Shown here: positions 35,562 to 44,262 of the stretch, in pieces | Layout of the letters: each line of letters opens with the position of its first letter | Position numbering within the stretch: position 1 is the stretch's first letter | NCBI RefSeq assembly: GCF_001570805.1 | Contig: NZ_BCSJ01000003.1 | Location: 372,001-436,000 of the forward strand | Origin: Brevibacterium epidermidis NBRC 14811 | Lineage (GTDB): Bacteria; Actinomycetota; Actinomycetes; Actinomycetales; Brevibacteriaceae | DNA: 64,000 nucleotides | Reading direction: 5' to 3' | Position numbers and translations under genes: made by a program | Notes under the pieces: model-generated | What the model saw: only the letters and a program-made list of their open reading frames with translations | Database searches by the model: none | What the model was told of the DNA's origin: nothing

Positions 35562-35984
35562 TCAGTCGCGACGGATGCTGAAGTCGACCTTCGTGGGGTG
35601 TTCGACCGTGCGTGAGACCGTGCAGTACTTGTCGTGAGAGAGCCCGACGAGCCGTTCGACGCGGGCATCGGCCTTCCTGCCCTCCTCGTCGTCGGGGAAC
35701 GCGAGGTCGAAGTCGAGGTGAACGTTGTCCACGCGAGAGGCTCCGTCCTCGTCGATCTTGTCCGCGGTCGCGGCGACGTCGAACTTCGTCGGTTCGGTGT
35801 GACGGCTGGTCACGGTGTCGACGTCGATCGACGAGCAGCCGGCAACGGCGGCCAGGAGCAGTTCGACGGGGGTCATGAGACCCTCGCCGCGGCCGAATTC
35901 GATGCTCGCTCCGCTCGGGGCGGTGGCGCGGTAGTGGTTCTCGGCGATGCGGGTCAGTTCGATGCTGCGAATGTCTTCACTCAT
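35562..35984 (-). CDS. OsmC-family protein
   Basis: The 140-residue OsmC-fold protein has MTPVELLLAAVAGCSSIDVD with the first cysteine and HDKYCTVSRTVEHPTKVDF with the second. Unlike the gene at 31452 it belongs to the shorter YhfA/OsmC-like branch. A peroxidase function is likely but unproven for this branch. Its ATG at 35982-35984 has no strong ribosome site. It is convergent with ppk2. Confidence 0.85.
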   Translation of the reverse strand: MSEDIRSIELTRIAENHYRATAPSGASIEFGRGEGLMTPVELLLAAVAGCSSIDVDTVTSRHTEPTKFDVAATADKIDEDGASRVDNVHLDFDLAFPDDEEGRKADARVERLVGLSHDKYCTVSRTVEHPTKVDFSIRRD

Positions 35985-36027
35985 GGACTAATGATGGCAG
36001 ACTTCCGGGTGGCAGGAGCTGGGACGG

Positions 36028-36597
36028 TCAAGGTTTGGTGAAGTCGACCTCACCCGATTCCTGCACACGAGCCTGCCGGCCGGGACCGGATTCGAACTGC
36101 CAGTACAGGTTCGTGTGGGAGACGACCTGCTCCGGTGGAGGAGCACCCCATTCGGTGAGATCCTCGGTGGTGTGGGCGTCGGTGACGAGGGTGACGTCGT
36201 AGCCGCGGGCGAAGCCGCCGTGGATCGTCGAGCGCACGCAGGCATCCGATTGGGCGCCGGTGACGACGAGGTGGCCGACGTCCTTCCCGGCGAGCACCTC
36301 CTCGAAGTCCGTGTCCTCGAAGGTGTTGCCGTGGGTCTTCTCGATGATGGATTCGCCGTCGGCGGGGGAGAGCGCGTCGACGATCTGCCATTGCGGGGAA
36401 TCGATCGGCAGCTCACCGGAGCTGTGCCGGACCCAGACCACCTCGGTGCCGGTCTTCCGGGCGCGGTCGACGAGATCGGCAATCGTGGAGACGACGGATT
36501 CGGAGTTCCAACTGGCCTGCATCACTCCGTTCTGGACGTCGATGACGACAAGGGCGGAGTTCGAGCGGGCGGACGTCGGCGGCTGAGCTGTGGACAT
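36028..36597 (-). CDS. Isochorismatase-family cysteine hydrolase
   Basis: The protein has 189 residues from the ATG at 36595-36597, with AAGGAGG six bases upstream. The catalytic triad positions are visible: Asp in ALVVIDVQNGVM, Lys in SIIEKTHGNTFEDTDF, and Cys in VVTGAQSDACVRSTI. Members hydrolyse isochorismate, nicotinamide or related amides; this short form is closest to uncharacterised nicotinamidase-like proteins. It is on the same strand as the OsmC-like gene and divergent from an MFS gene. Confidence 0.87.
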   Translation of the reverse strand: MSTAQPPTSARSNSALVVIDVQNGVMQASWNSESVVSTIADLVDRARKTGTEVVWVRHSSGELPIDSPQWQIVDALSPADGESIIEKTHGNTFEDTDFEEVLAGKDVGHLVVTGAQSDACVRSTIHGGFARGYDVTLVTDAHTTEDLTEWGAPPPEQVVSHTNLYWQFESGPGRQARVQESGEVDFTKP

Positions 36598-36691
36598 GTG
36601 ATCCTCCTTGATCAAGGATCATTGTCCTCGCCTCGATCCCAGCAGACAAGAGCTCGACGCCGGCCGGTTCCGCGGGTGTGAGAATGGGGGA

Positions 36692-38038
36692 GTGAGCGAT
36701 TTCTCCGAGGACAACGGTGCCGAGGCGGACCCCGATGAAGTGGGCGCCGGACGAGCTGGCGCGGGGCAAGCCGGCGCGGGCAGTGCGGCCGGTCCGCGAC
36801 GTTTCAGCGTGCTCCGCAGCTGGAAGACTGCGCCCTACTTAGTCGGGTCGGGCACGGCGATGATGGGCGACAACATCGAACACGTCATCACCTACTGGGT
36901 GCTGTGGCAGAAGTTCGAATCCCCGGCGCTCGTCGGGTTCCAACTCATCAGCCACTGGCTGCCGTTCCTGCTGCTGTCCGTCTATGCCGGGTCACTGGCC
37001 GAACGATTCGACTGCCGCCGCCTCATCCAGATCGGGCAGATCATGTTCATGGTCGTGTCCCTGTGCTGGGGGATCCTCTTCCTCACCGATTCCCTGCAGC
37101 TGTGGCAGGCCTGCGTGCTGCTCGTCATCCACGGGCTCGCCGGCTGCCTGTGGGGTCCGGCCGAGCAGATGATGCTCCATGATTTCGTCGACCGGAAGGA
37201 GCTGCCGAGCGCGGTCCGACTCAATGCCACGTTCCGCAGCCTCGGCATCCTCTTCGGTCCCGTCGTCGGTTCCGCTCTGCTGCTCGGGGTCGGTGCCACG
37301 TGGGGCATCTTCATCAACATCGTCTTCTATCTGCCGCTGACGATCTTCCTCATCCGCACCCCCTTCACCGGGCATCTGCGCAGCGGAGGAGTGCGCACTG
37401 CGCGGACGACTCTCATCCAGTCGCTGCGGGTGCTCATCGACGTCCGCCACAATCGCGCGATCGTCGGCATGCTGTTGCTGGCCGCGCTCGCCTCGACGAC
37501 GATCGGGGCGGTGCTGCAGACGGCGATGCCGGTGTTCGGCGACATCCTCAACCCGGTCGGCGGGGACAGCGACTTCACCTATGGCGTGCTGCTCTTCGCC
37601 ATGGGCGCCGGCGGGGTGCTCGGCGGCTTCGGGCTCGAAGCGACCGGGTGGATCAAGGCCGTTCCGGCTGCGGCTGCTCTGGCTGCTGCGGCGATGGGTG
37701 TCAGCTCACTGCTCTTCGCTCTGACCTCCCACCTGTGGGTGGCCGTGATCATGCTCGTCATCGCCGGAGTCTCGAAGATCACCGCCGAGTCGACCGAGAT
37801 GGCGATCATCCAGCTCGAGGCTCCGCCCGAGATCCGCGGTCGCGTCATCGGCTCTTATGCGACGTTCGGCCCCGGCATGCAGACCTTCTCCGGAGTCACC
37901 GTGGGAGTGCTCGGTACGATCGCCACGATCCCCGGAGCCGTCATCATCGGCGGCACGGTCCTGGCGATCGGCGCGGTGGCCATCGGAACCTACGCCGTCA
38001 CAGGAAGACGCAACCCCCATGCCCCAATTGCTACCTGA
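36692..38038 (+). CDS. MFS transporter, EntS/MdfA-like exporter
   Basis: The protein has 448 residues from GTG at 36692; an earlier frame-open stretch is not protein-like. A Gly/Ala-rich leader of about 30 residues precedes twelve helices with GSGTAMMGDNIEHVITYWVL, SLAERFDCRRLIQIGQ and WGPAEQMMLHDFV. These are features of the EntS-like exporter family. GAGAAT lies six bases before the start, so transcription may begin at GTG. The TGA stop (38036-38038) lies inside copy 1 of the palindromic repeat. Substrate unknown. Confidence 0.85.
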   Translation: MSDFSEDNGAEADPDEVGAGRAGAGQAGAGSAAGPRRFSVLRSWKTAPYLVGSGTAMMGDNIEHVITYWVLWQKFESPALVGFQLISHWLPFLLLSVYAGSLAERFDCRRLIQIGQIMFMVVSLCWGILFLTDSLQLWQACVLLVIHGLAGCLWGPAEQMMLHDFVDRKELPSAVRLNATFRSLGILFGPVVGSALLLGVGATWGIFINIVFYLPLTIFLIRTPFTGHLRSGGVRTARTTLIQSLRVLIDVRHNRAIVGMLLLAALASTTIGAVLQTAMPVFGDILNPVGGDSDFTYGVLLFAMGAGGVLGGFGLEATGWIKAVPAAAALAAAAMGVSSLLFALTSHLWVAVIMLVIAGVSKITAESTEMAIIQLEAPPEIRGRVIGSYATFGPGMQTFSGVTVGVLGTIATIPGAVIIGGTVLAIGAVAIGTYAVTGRRNPHAPIAT

Positions 38039-38085
38039 CGGCGCTGCAGCAACCTGGCGCCAGGTTGCTCCGCCCCCGTCACCTG
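38031..38085. repeat. Palindromic repeat, copy 1
   Basis: The core is the perfect 20-bp palindrome GCAACCTGGCGCCAGGTTGC at 38049-38068, flanked by diverged outer arms (CTACCTGACGG on the left, CCGTCACCTG on the right). It supplies the TGA stop of the MFS gene. Two further copies lie at 38876 and 40306. Confidence 0.9.
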
Positions 38086-38105
38086 CTCCAGCGCGGGAAT
38101 TCGGC

Positions 38106-38858
38106 GTGCCATCGATCGGCTTCGCCCATATCAAAGGCACCCGGCACGAGGCCCGACCGGGAGCGATCGTCGATGCTCAGGGGCCGGTCGGCGACCGCCC
38201 GTTCTGCTTCGTCGATGTCGAGCGAGCGCAGGTGCTCAAGACCGTGCAGAATCCGCGGCTCATCCGAATGACCACCTCACTCGTCGACGACACACTGACG
38301 GTCACCCTGCCCGACGGGCGCTCTGCCTCTGGGGAGCCAGCCGGCTCGGGCGAGCGCCTGACCTGCTCCTACTGGAAGCGACCGGTCGACCTGGAACTCA
38401 CCGACGGTCCGCATTCGGCGCTCGCCTCCGAGTGGCTGGGAAAGTCGGTCCGGCTGGCCCGCGCACACCGTGGGGACGTGATCTACGGAGCTGGCCTGTC
38501 GATCGTCACGACTGCTTCGATGAGGGAACTCGCCGATCAGTCCGGTCACCACGAGCTGCTAGATGAGGCCGCCCGCTTCCGTGCCACCCTCGTCCTCGAC
38601 ACGGACGAACCCTTCATTGAAGAGACCTGGCGAGGCAGGGATGTGATGCTGAACGTGCCGGACGTCGGCGCTCTGCGTGTGCGGATCGGGGAACCGATTG
38701 CGCGGTGCGCCATCCTCGATCTCGACCCGATCACCGGCGAGCGGGGCAGCAACCTGCTCAAGACGCTTGTCGCCAGCCGCCCGCGGAATGAGGCGGGTGA
38801 ACCGTACTTCGGCGTCAACGCCGAAGTCATCGAAACCTCTGCGGCTCCGGACACCTGA
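38106..38858 (+). CDS. MOSC-domain protein with N-terminal beta barrel
   Basis: The protein has 250 residues from GTG at 38106, where family homology begins (IGFAHIKGTRHEARPGA, the MOSC_N barrel). The MOSC part includes LGKSVRLARAHRG and FRATLVLDTDEPFIEETWRG, then RIGEPIARCAILDLDPITGE with the cysteine expected to bind sulfur or the molybdenum cofactor. Stand-alone MOSC proteins are linked to cofactor-sulfur handling or N-hydroxylated base reduction. An ATG at 38019 in the same frame would translate through the palindromic repeat, so the true start is uncertain. The gene is bracketed by two repeat copies. Confidence 0.8.
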   Translation: MPSIGFAHIKGTRHEARPGAIVDAQGPVGDRPFCFVDVERAQVLKTVQNPRLIRMTTSLVDDTLTVTLPDGRSASGEPAGSGERLTCSYWKRPVDLELTDGPHSALASEWLGKSVRLARAHRGDVIYGAGLSIVTTASMRELADQSGHHELLDEAARFRATLVLDTDEPFIEETWRGRDVMLNVPDVGALRVRIGEPIARCAILDLDPITGERGSNLLKTLVASRPRNEAGEPYFGVNAEVIETSAAPDT

Positions 38859-38875
38859 GTGGCCACGTTCCAACG

Positions 38876-38933
38876 CAGGTGACGGCGGCGGCCCAGATAC
38901 CTGGCGCCAGGTTGCTGCGCCGCCGTCAGGTAG
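38876..38933. repeat. Palindromic repeat, copy 2
   Basis: The 58-bp copy has the core CCTGGCGCCAGG and outer arms CAGGTGACGGCGGCG and CGCCGCCGTCAGGTAG. It lies between the convergent MOSC and kynureninase genes and ends three bases before the kynureninase stop, so it could act as a bidirectional terminator. Confidence 0.9.
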
Positions 38934-38936
38934 TAA

Positions 38937-40229
38937 TCAGGTGACGGCGCCGCGGACTTTGTGAGCGTCTGTGTCCCAGAGGTGGTTGTCGAGGATGTCG
39001 CGCAGGGCCTCGACGGTGTCCCACACCTCGGTGAACCCGATATAGAGCGGGGTCAGCCCGAACCGCAGCACCTCCGGTTCGCGGTAGTCGCCGATGATTC
39101 CGCGCTCGATGAGTGCGCTCATCACCGCAAACCCCTCCGGGTGCCGGATCGAGACCTGGGATCCGCGATGAGCGTGCTCACGTGGGGTGACGACCTCGAC
39201 CGGGTGATCGGCCAAACGCTCATCGACGAGGTCGATGAACAGGTCGGACAAGGCCAGGGACTTCTCCCGCACCAGGTTCATGTCCACCCGAGAATGGATG
39301 TCGAGGCCGAGCTCCGCCACCGACATCGACAAGATACCCTGCGTTCCGGTGAGGTACCGGCGGATGCCGTCGGCCGGTCGATAGTCCGGGGCCATCTCGA
39401 ACGGTTGGGCATGAGACCACCACCCCGACAGGGGTTGGCTGAATCGGTTCTGCAGCGCCTCGGCGACCCAGATGAACGCCGGTGAGCCGGGCCCGCCGTT
39501 GAGGAACTTGTACGTGCAGCCGATCGCCATGTCGGCACCCGAACCGGTGAGATCGATGGGCAGAGCACCCGCCGAATGGCACAGGTCCCAGATGACCATG
39601 GCCCCGCCGGCATGGATCGCCGAGGTGGTCGTGCCCATATCGAAGAGACGACCCGTCCGGTAGTTCACGTGGGTGAGCACGACGAGGGCCACCTCGTCGG
39701 ACATCGTCGTCGGGAACCCTGCGGTGACTTCCTCATCGTCGACGAGGCGGACTTTGTATCCGTCGCCGAGCTGTTCGGCCAATCCTTCGAGCATGTAGAT
39801 ATCGGAGGGGAAGTTCTCCCGCTGAGTGAGGATGACCCGCCGGTCCGGGGAGTCCTCGGCCTGCATCTTCAGCGCCGCCGAGGCGGCCTTGAACAGGTTG
39901 ATCGAGGTGGTGTCCGTGACGACGGTGGACCCGGCCCCGCCGCCGACGATCCCGGCGATCTTCTCACCCAATTTAGCGGGCAGGTCCCACCAGCTGGCGG
40001 AGTTCCATGACCCGATGAGGCCGGTGCCCCATTCGTCGGCGATGACGTCCTGGGCGCGCTCGGCCGCGCCTTTCGTGCGGGGACCGAGCGAGTTCCCGTC
40101 GAGGTAGATCGTGCCTTCCGGGAGCAGGAAATCGTCGCGGAAATCACGCAGGGGATCGTTCGCATCGCGTTGTTCGCAGTTCGCGCGGGTGATCGCCGAG
40201 GTGGTGGAGACCGGGTCAGGAGTCGTCAT
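38937..40229 (-). CDS. kynU: Kynureninase
   Basis: The 430-residue fold-I PLP enzyme has the kynureninase N-terminus EGTIYLDGNSLGPRTKGA, GTGLIGSWNSASWWDLP, IWDLCHSAGALPIDL and the PLP lysine motif GCTYKFLNGGPGSPAF, plus GWWSHAQPFEM. It cleaves kynurenine to anthranilate and alanine (or 3-hydroxykynurenine to 3-hydroxyanthranilate). GGAAGG precedes the ATG at 40227-40229. No tryptophan dioxygenase or kynurenine formamidase gene is in the window, so it looks unlinked from the rest of the pathway. Repeat copies flank it on both sides. Confidence 0.93.
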   Translation of the reverse strand: MTTPDPVSTTSAITRANCEQRDANDPLRDFRDDFLLPEGTIYLDGNSLGPRTKGAAERAQDVIADEWGTGLIGSWNSASWWDLPAKLGEKIAGIVGGGAGSTVVTDTTSINLFKAASAALKMQAEDSPDRRVILTQRENFPSDIYMLEGLAEQLGDGYKVRLVDDEEVTAGFPTTMSDEVALVVLTHVNYRTGRLFDMGTTTSAIHAGGAMVIWDLCHSAGALPIDLTGSGADMAIGCTYKFLNGGPGSPAFIWVAEALQNRFSQPLSGWWSHAQPFEMAPDYRPADGIRRYLTGTQGILSMSVAELGLDIHSRVDMNLVREKSLALSDLFIDLVDERLADHPVEVVTPREHAHRGSQVSIRHPEGFAVMSALIERGIIGDYREPEVLRFGLTPLYIGFTEVWDTVEALRDILDNHLWDTDAHKVRGAVT

Positions 40230-40305
40230 CGTCGCCTTCCAAGTAATCGAGAGGGCCGGTGGGCCCGTGCGCTTCTCAGGCTACCCCGTCACTTCCCTCC
40301 CAGAA

Positions 40306-40361
40306 CTACCCGACGGCGGCCCAGCAACCTCGCGCCAGGTTGCTGGGCCGCCGTCAGGTAG
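40306..40361. repeat. Palindromic repeat, copy 3
   Basis: This is the best-preserved copy: a 56-bp near-perfect palindrome with arms of 28 bases and about two mismatches, starting CTACCCGACGGCGGCCCAGC and ending in the complement. It lies in the divergent region between kynU and the VOC-family gene. Confidence 0.92.
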
Positions 40362-40485
40362 CAGGGTGTCGACTTGGGGTGGGTGTGCGGAGAGAATCAG
40401 ACTCCCATCGTTCAGCCGTCCGGCTGTCATGGTTCGTCTGGGCTCGCATCCGCTGATGCGTCGCCGTCACTGCAAGGGAGCAGTT

Positions 40486-40911
40486 ATGACCCAGATCTTC
40501 GTCAACCTTCCGACCACCGACCTCGAGCGTGCCAAGACCTTCTACCAGTCCATCGGCGCCGAGGTGGTGCCCGAGTTCACCGATGACAATGCGTCGTGCA
40601 TCAGATGGACCGACGACATCTTCTTCATGATCCTCACCCGGGACTACCTCGCCACTTTCACGGACAAACCGATTGCCGACCCGCACACCACAGCTCAGGC
40701 GCTCACTGCCATCAGCCGCGAATCCCGCGACGAGGTCGACGCAATGCGCGCCTCGATCCTCGACGCCGGCGGCGGGGAGAACAAAGAACCTCAGGACCTC
40801 GGGTTCATGTACGGCATCAGCATGACCGACCCCGACGGCAACATCCTCGAGTTCATGTGGATGGACCCGACGGCAGCCGAACAGGGCCCCGAGGCCTTCG
40901 CCGAAGGCTGA
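40486..40911 (+). CDS. VOC/glyoxalase-superfamily protein
   Basis: The 141-residue protein starts at ATG 40486 with AAGGGAG upstream. It has the N-terminal VOC strand FVNLPTTDLERAKTFYQSIG, IFFMILTRDYLATF, and the C-terminal GISMTDPDGNILEFMWMDP. The sequence fits the YitW/PhnB-like group of glyoxalase relatives, whose substrates are mostly unknown. It is divergent from kynU; a functional link is possible but unsupported. The stop codon is part of a palindrome shared with the recQ stop. Confidence 0.87.
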   Translation: MTQIFVNLPTTDLERAKTFYQSIGAEVVPEFTDDNASCIRWTDDIFFMILTRDYLATFTDKPIADPHTTAQALTAISRESRDEVDAMRASILDAGGGENKEPQDLGFMYGISMTDPDGNILEFMWMDPTAAEQGPEAFAEG

Positions 40912-40918
40912 GTCAGCC
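40894..40918. terminator. Hairpins over the VOC and recQ stop codons
   Basis: GCCTTC-N3-GAAGGC (40894-40908) is followed by the palindrome GGCTGAGTCAGCC (40906-40918), which contains both convergent stops. No T-run is present. The two stems share bases, so only one can form at a time. Confidence 0.45.
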
Positions 40919-42748
40919 AGCGTGGGCGGCGAGCACTTCGAGCACGGAATCGCCATAGCGGTCGAGCTTCTTCAAGCCCACACCGCTGACCTGGCCGAGT
41001 TCGCTGATCGTCGTCGGTTTGACCTCGACGATGCCGTAGAGCGTGGCATCGGGGAACACGACGTAGGCGGGCACGCCCTGCTCCTTCGCCTGCTCTCCGC
41101 GCCAGGAGCGCAGGGCCTCGAACAGGGAGGCATCGGCGGGGTCGAGCTCGACCTCGCGGCCGCCTCGGCGACGGGATCCGGCCTTCTTCGCCCCTGCCTT
41201 CTTCACCGGGTCGACGCGCAGTGAGATCTCCTCTTCTCCGCGCAGGACGGGGCCGGCGGCCTCACCGATCACGAGCACCCCGTAATCACCGTGGGATTCG
41301 AGGAGTCCGCGGGCGAGCACCTGGCGGATGACGGTCTTCCACTGACTCTCGGACAGGTCTTCGCCGACGCCCCAGACGCTCAGGCTCTCATGGTCCGAGG
41401 CTCGGGACCGGTCGTTGTGGTTGCCACGCAGCACGTCGATGACCTGGCCCGATCCGAAACGCTGCCCGCGTTCTCGGTCGAGTCGGATGACGGCCGAGAG
41501 CAGCTTCTGCACGGCGACGGTGGCGTCCCAGGTCACCGGGGGTGTCATGCAGGTGTCGCAGTTGCCGCACGGTGCGGATTCCTCGTCGAAGTAGCGCAGC
41601 AGCTGGACGCGTCGGCAGTCGACGGTCTCGCAGAGGGCGAGCATCGAATCGAGGTGGCTCATCTGACGGCGTTTGAACACCTGGTCGCCCTCGCCGGATT
41701 CGATGAGGCGGCGTTGGGAGACGACATCGCCGAGTCCGTAGACCATCCACGCATCCGCGGGCAGTCCGTCACGGCCGGCGCGACCGGTCTCCTGGTAGTA
41801 ACCTTCGACCGACCGTGGCAGGTCGAGGTGGGCGACGAAGCGGACATCGGGTTTGTCGATGCCCATGCCGAAGGCGATCGTGGCGACCATGACGATGCCG
41901 TCTTCGCGGAGGAATCTCGCCTGGTTCTCCGCGCGCACCTCACCGGGCAGCCCTGCGTGATAGGGCAGAGCGGTGATGCCGCGAGCTGCCAGCGCTTCGG
42001 CCAGCTGGTCGACACCGCGGCGGGACAGACAGTAGACGATGCCGGAGTCGCCGGAGTGTTCGGTGGTGATGAAGTTCAGCAGCTGTGACCTCGCCGAGGC
42101 CTTCGGTTCGATCCGATAAGTGATATTCGGTCGGTCGAAGCTCGCGACGAAGTGCTCGGCATCCTGGAGGTGGAGGCGCTCGGTGAGCTCGGCATGGGTC
42201 GCCGGTGTGGCCGTGGCTGTGAGCGCGATGCGCGGGACATCGGGGAACTGCTCGGCCAGCACGCCGAGTCCCAGATAGTCGCTGCGGAAGTCATGGCCCC
42301 ATTGGGATACGCAGTGGGCTTCGTCGATGGCGAACAGTGAGATCTGTGCCTGCACGAGCAGTCGCATGGTCCGCGGCAGGACGAGGCGTTCGGGCGCCAG
42401 ATAGAGCAGGTCGAGCTCACCGGCGAGCAGCTGCTGTTCGACCTGCTGGGCGGTCTCGAAATCGAGAGACGAGTTGAGATAGGCCGCCCGCACGCCGAGG
42501 TTCTCCAGGGCCGCGACTTGATCGGCCATGAGTGCGATGAGCGGGGAGATGACCACCCCGGTACCTGGTCTGACCAGGGCCGGAATCTGGTAGCACAGGG
42601 ACTTCCCGCCGCCGGTGGGCATGAGCACGACCGCGTCCCCGCCGCCGACGACCTGGTCGACGATGGCCGCCTGCTGACCCCGGAACTCCTCATAGCCGAA
42701 GACATCGTGGAGGACATCGAGGGCGGAGGTTGTGGCTGCGGAGGTCAT
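40913..42748 (-). CDS. recQ: ATP-dependent DNA helicase RecQ
   Basis: The protein has 611 residues from the ATG at 42746-42748. Helicase motifs are present: FGYEEFRGQQAAIVDQVV (motif 0), LMPTGGGKSLCYQ (I), IDEAHCVSQWGHDFR (II), ALTATATP (III), IVYCLSRRGVDQLA (IV), and ETGRAGRDG (VI). The zinc cluster appears as CGNCDTC preceded by a cysteine in ALCETVDCRRVQLL. A winged-helix RQC region and a C-terminal HRDC domain (LFEALRSWRGEQAKEQGVPA) follow. It unwinds DNA 3'-5' in recombination and fork repair. A Lys/Arg-rich linker lies before HRDC. Confidence 0.95.
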   Translation of the reverse strand: MTSAATTSALDVLHDVFGYEEFRGQQAAIVDQVVGGGDAVVLMPTGGGKSLCYQIPALVRPGTGVVISPLIALMADQVAALENLGVRAAYLNSSLDFETAQQVEQQLLAGELDLLYLAPERLVLPRTMRLLVQAQISLFAIDEAHCVSQWGHDFRSDYLGLGVLAEQFPDVPRIALTATATPATHAELTERLHLQDAEHFVASFDRPNITYRIEPKASARSQLLNFITTEHSGDSGIVYCLSRRGVDQLAEALAARGITALPYHAGLPGEVRAENQARFLREDGIVMVATIAFGMGIDKPDVRFVAHLDLPRSVEGYYQETGRAGRDGLPADAWMVYGLGDVVSQRRLIESGEGDQVFKRRQMSHLDSMLALCETVDCRRVQLLRYFDEESAPCGNCDTCMTPPVTWDATVAVQKLLSAVIRLDRERGQRFGSGQVIDVLRGNHNDRSRASDHESLSVWGVGEDLSESQWKTVIRQVLARGLLESHGDYGVLVIGEAAGPVLRGEEEISLRVDPVKKAGAKKAGSRRRGGREVELDPADASLFEALRSWRGEQAKEQGVPAYVVFPDATLYGIVEVKPTTISELGQVSGVGLKKLDRYGDSVLEVLAAHAG

Positions 42749-42837
42749 GGCACCCACCCTAGTTCACGTCACTGACTCGAACGTTCGCACCGCACGACCG
42801 CGGCCCCGCACGGCCCCACCACCCGGGAGCTCTGGCC

Positions 42838-44049
42838 CTACTGCACTGAGAACCTCCGGGCCGCCACGAGTCCCAACACGCACACCACGGCTACCGCGAC
42901 GGCGAAGATCACGGTCGCGTTCGCCAGTCCCACCGTGGCGGCGAGGAATCCGGCGCCGATGGCCGGCACCGACATGAATACGTAGGCGAGGATGAAGTAC
43001 GAGGTGGTCGCCTCGGTGCGGCGTTCGGGTGCGGTCACCGCGGTGATCGCGCGCATCCCGGTCATGAACACGAGTCCTTGCCCGGCCCCTGCCAGCACCG
43101 CGGAGGCGATGAGCACCGGCAGGGACCCCGCCATGATCGCGAACACGAGCGCGCCCATGCTCACGATCATGGTCACGGTCCCGCCGACGATGAGCCGGCG
43201 GTCGCTGATCTCGCGCAGCAGCACCTGCGCGGTCGCGGAGGCCCCGAAGAGGAGGAACACGACGGTGCCGGTGACCGCGGTCGACGTCACGTGCAGGGTC
43301 TGTCCGATGAAGCTCGGCGCGATCGCCGAATACAGCCCGCACACCGCGAATCCGGTGATCGCCCCAGGTGAGGCGGCCAGGAACATCCGTTTCGCCGAGG
43401 CGGGAATCCCCGGCAGCTGCAGTCGCACAGCCGTTGCCCCGCCCCGCGTCCGATCCCGGACGAGGAGAAGCGCCATCCCGGCGATGACCAGCATGATCGC
43501 GTTGACGAGGAACGGTGTGAGCAGGGGAGAGGGAGCGAAGCGGGCGAGCAGTCCGGAGGACAGGATTCCGAGCCCCAGCCCGCCCATGTTCGCCGCTGTG
43601 GCCAGGGAACCGGCGAGCCGTTCGCGTCCGGCAGGGGCGTTCTCGAGCACGGTGACGGTGGCCGTGGACGTGAAGATCCCCGCAGCCAGCCCGGACAGGA
43701 CCCGGCCGGTGAGCAGCAACCCGGTGTGGGAGCCGATGAGGAAGAGGGTCGCCGAGGCGATCGAGAAGACCACCCCGAGCCTGAGCATCGGACGCCGCCC
43801 CAGTCCCTCGGAGAGCCTCCCGAAGACGACGAGCGCGCCGATGACCCCGACCGCGTAGATCGCGAAGAGCTGAGTGGTGAACGCCGTCCCGAAATCGAAT
43901 CGCTGCTCATAGAGCGGGTAAAGGGGCGTCGGCAGGGTGGTGCCCATCATGACGACGGTGAACACGTACACCGAAGCGGCCAGACCCCATCCCGTCGCGA
44001 CGCGCGGTTCCGGACGCGGCTGGTGAGCTGCCGCCGTTTCGTCGGCCAC
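42838..44049 (-). CDS. MFS transporter (drug-efflux-like)
   Basis: The protein has 403 residues from GTG at 44047-44049, chosen because AGAGG lies upstream and upstream sequence is not protein-like. Twelve helices; the first cytoplasmic loop carries FGRLSEGLGRRPMLRLG and helix 5 TAANMGGLGLGILSSGLL. The sequence fits the broad drug-resistance or metabolite exporter group; substrate unknown. A GCCGAGGCGG decamer sits in its 5' region at 44084-44093. Confidence 0.87.
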   Translation of the reverse strand: MADETAAAHQPRPEPRVATGWGLAASVYVFTVVMMGTTLPTPLYPLYEQRFDFGTAFTTQLFAIYAVGVIGALVVFGRLSEGLGRRPMLRLGVVFSIASATLFLIGSHTGLLLTGRVLSGLAAGIFTSTATVTVLENAPAGRERLAGSLATAANMGGLGLGILSSGLLARFAPSPLLTPFLVNAIMLVIAGMALLLVRDRTRGGATAVRLQLPGIPASAKRMFLAASPGAITGFAVCGLYSAIAPSFIGQTLHVTSTAVTGTVVFLLFGASATAQVLLREISDRRLIVGGTVTMIVSMGALVFAIMAGSLPVLIASAVLAGAGQGLVFMTGMRAITAVTAPERRTEATTSYFILAYVFMSVPAIGAGFLAATVGLANATVIFAVAVAVVCVLGLVAARRFSVQ

Positions 44050-44262
44050 TGCCGCACCTCTTTTCCGTCCGCAATCGTCCCTCGCCGAGGCGGCCCACCG
44101 CACCCGTTCACCCGATCGTCCGAGGATCGGGCCGGTGCCACTCGAACCTGACAGGTGTCTGCAGGCGGTGAGTCGACTGCGATTGTACGCTGGAACTGCG
44201 AAGCCCATGCCTGCGTGAGCACATGGCGGATTGTGCGCACCCGCGAGAAGGAGCAGATTCCG

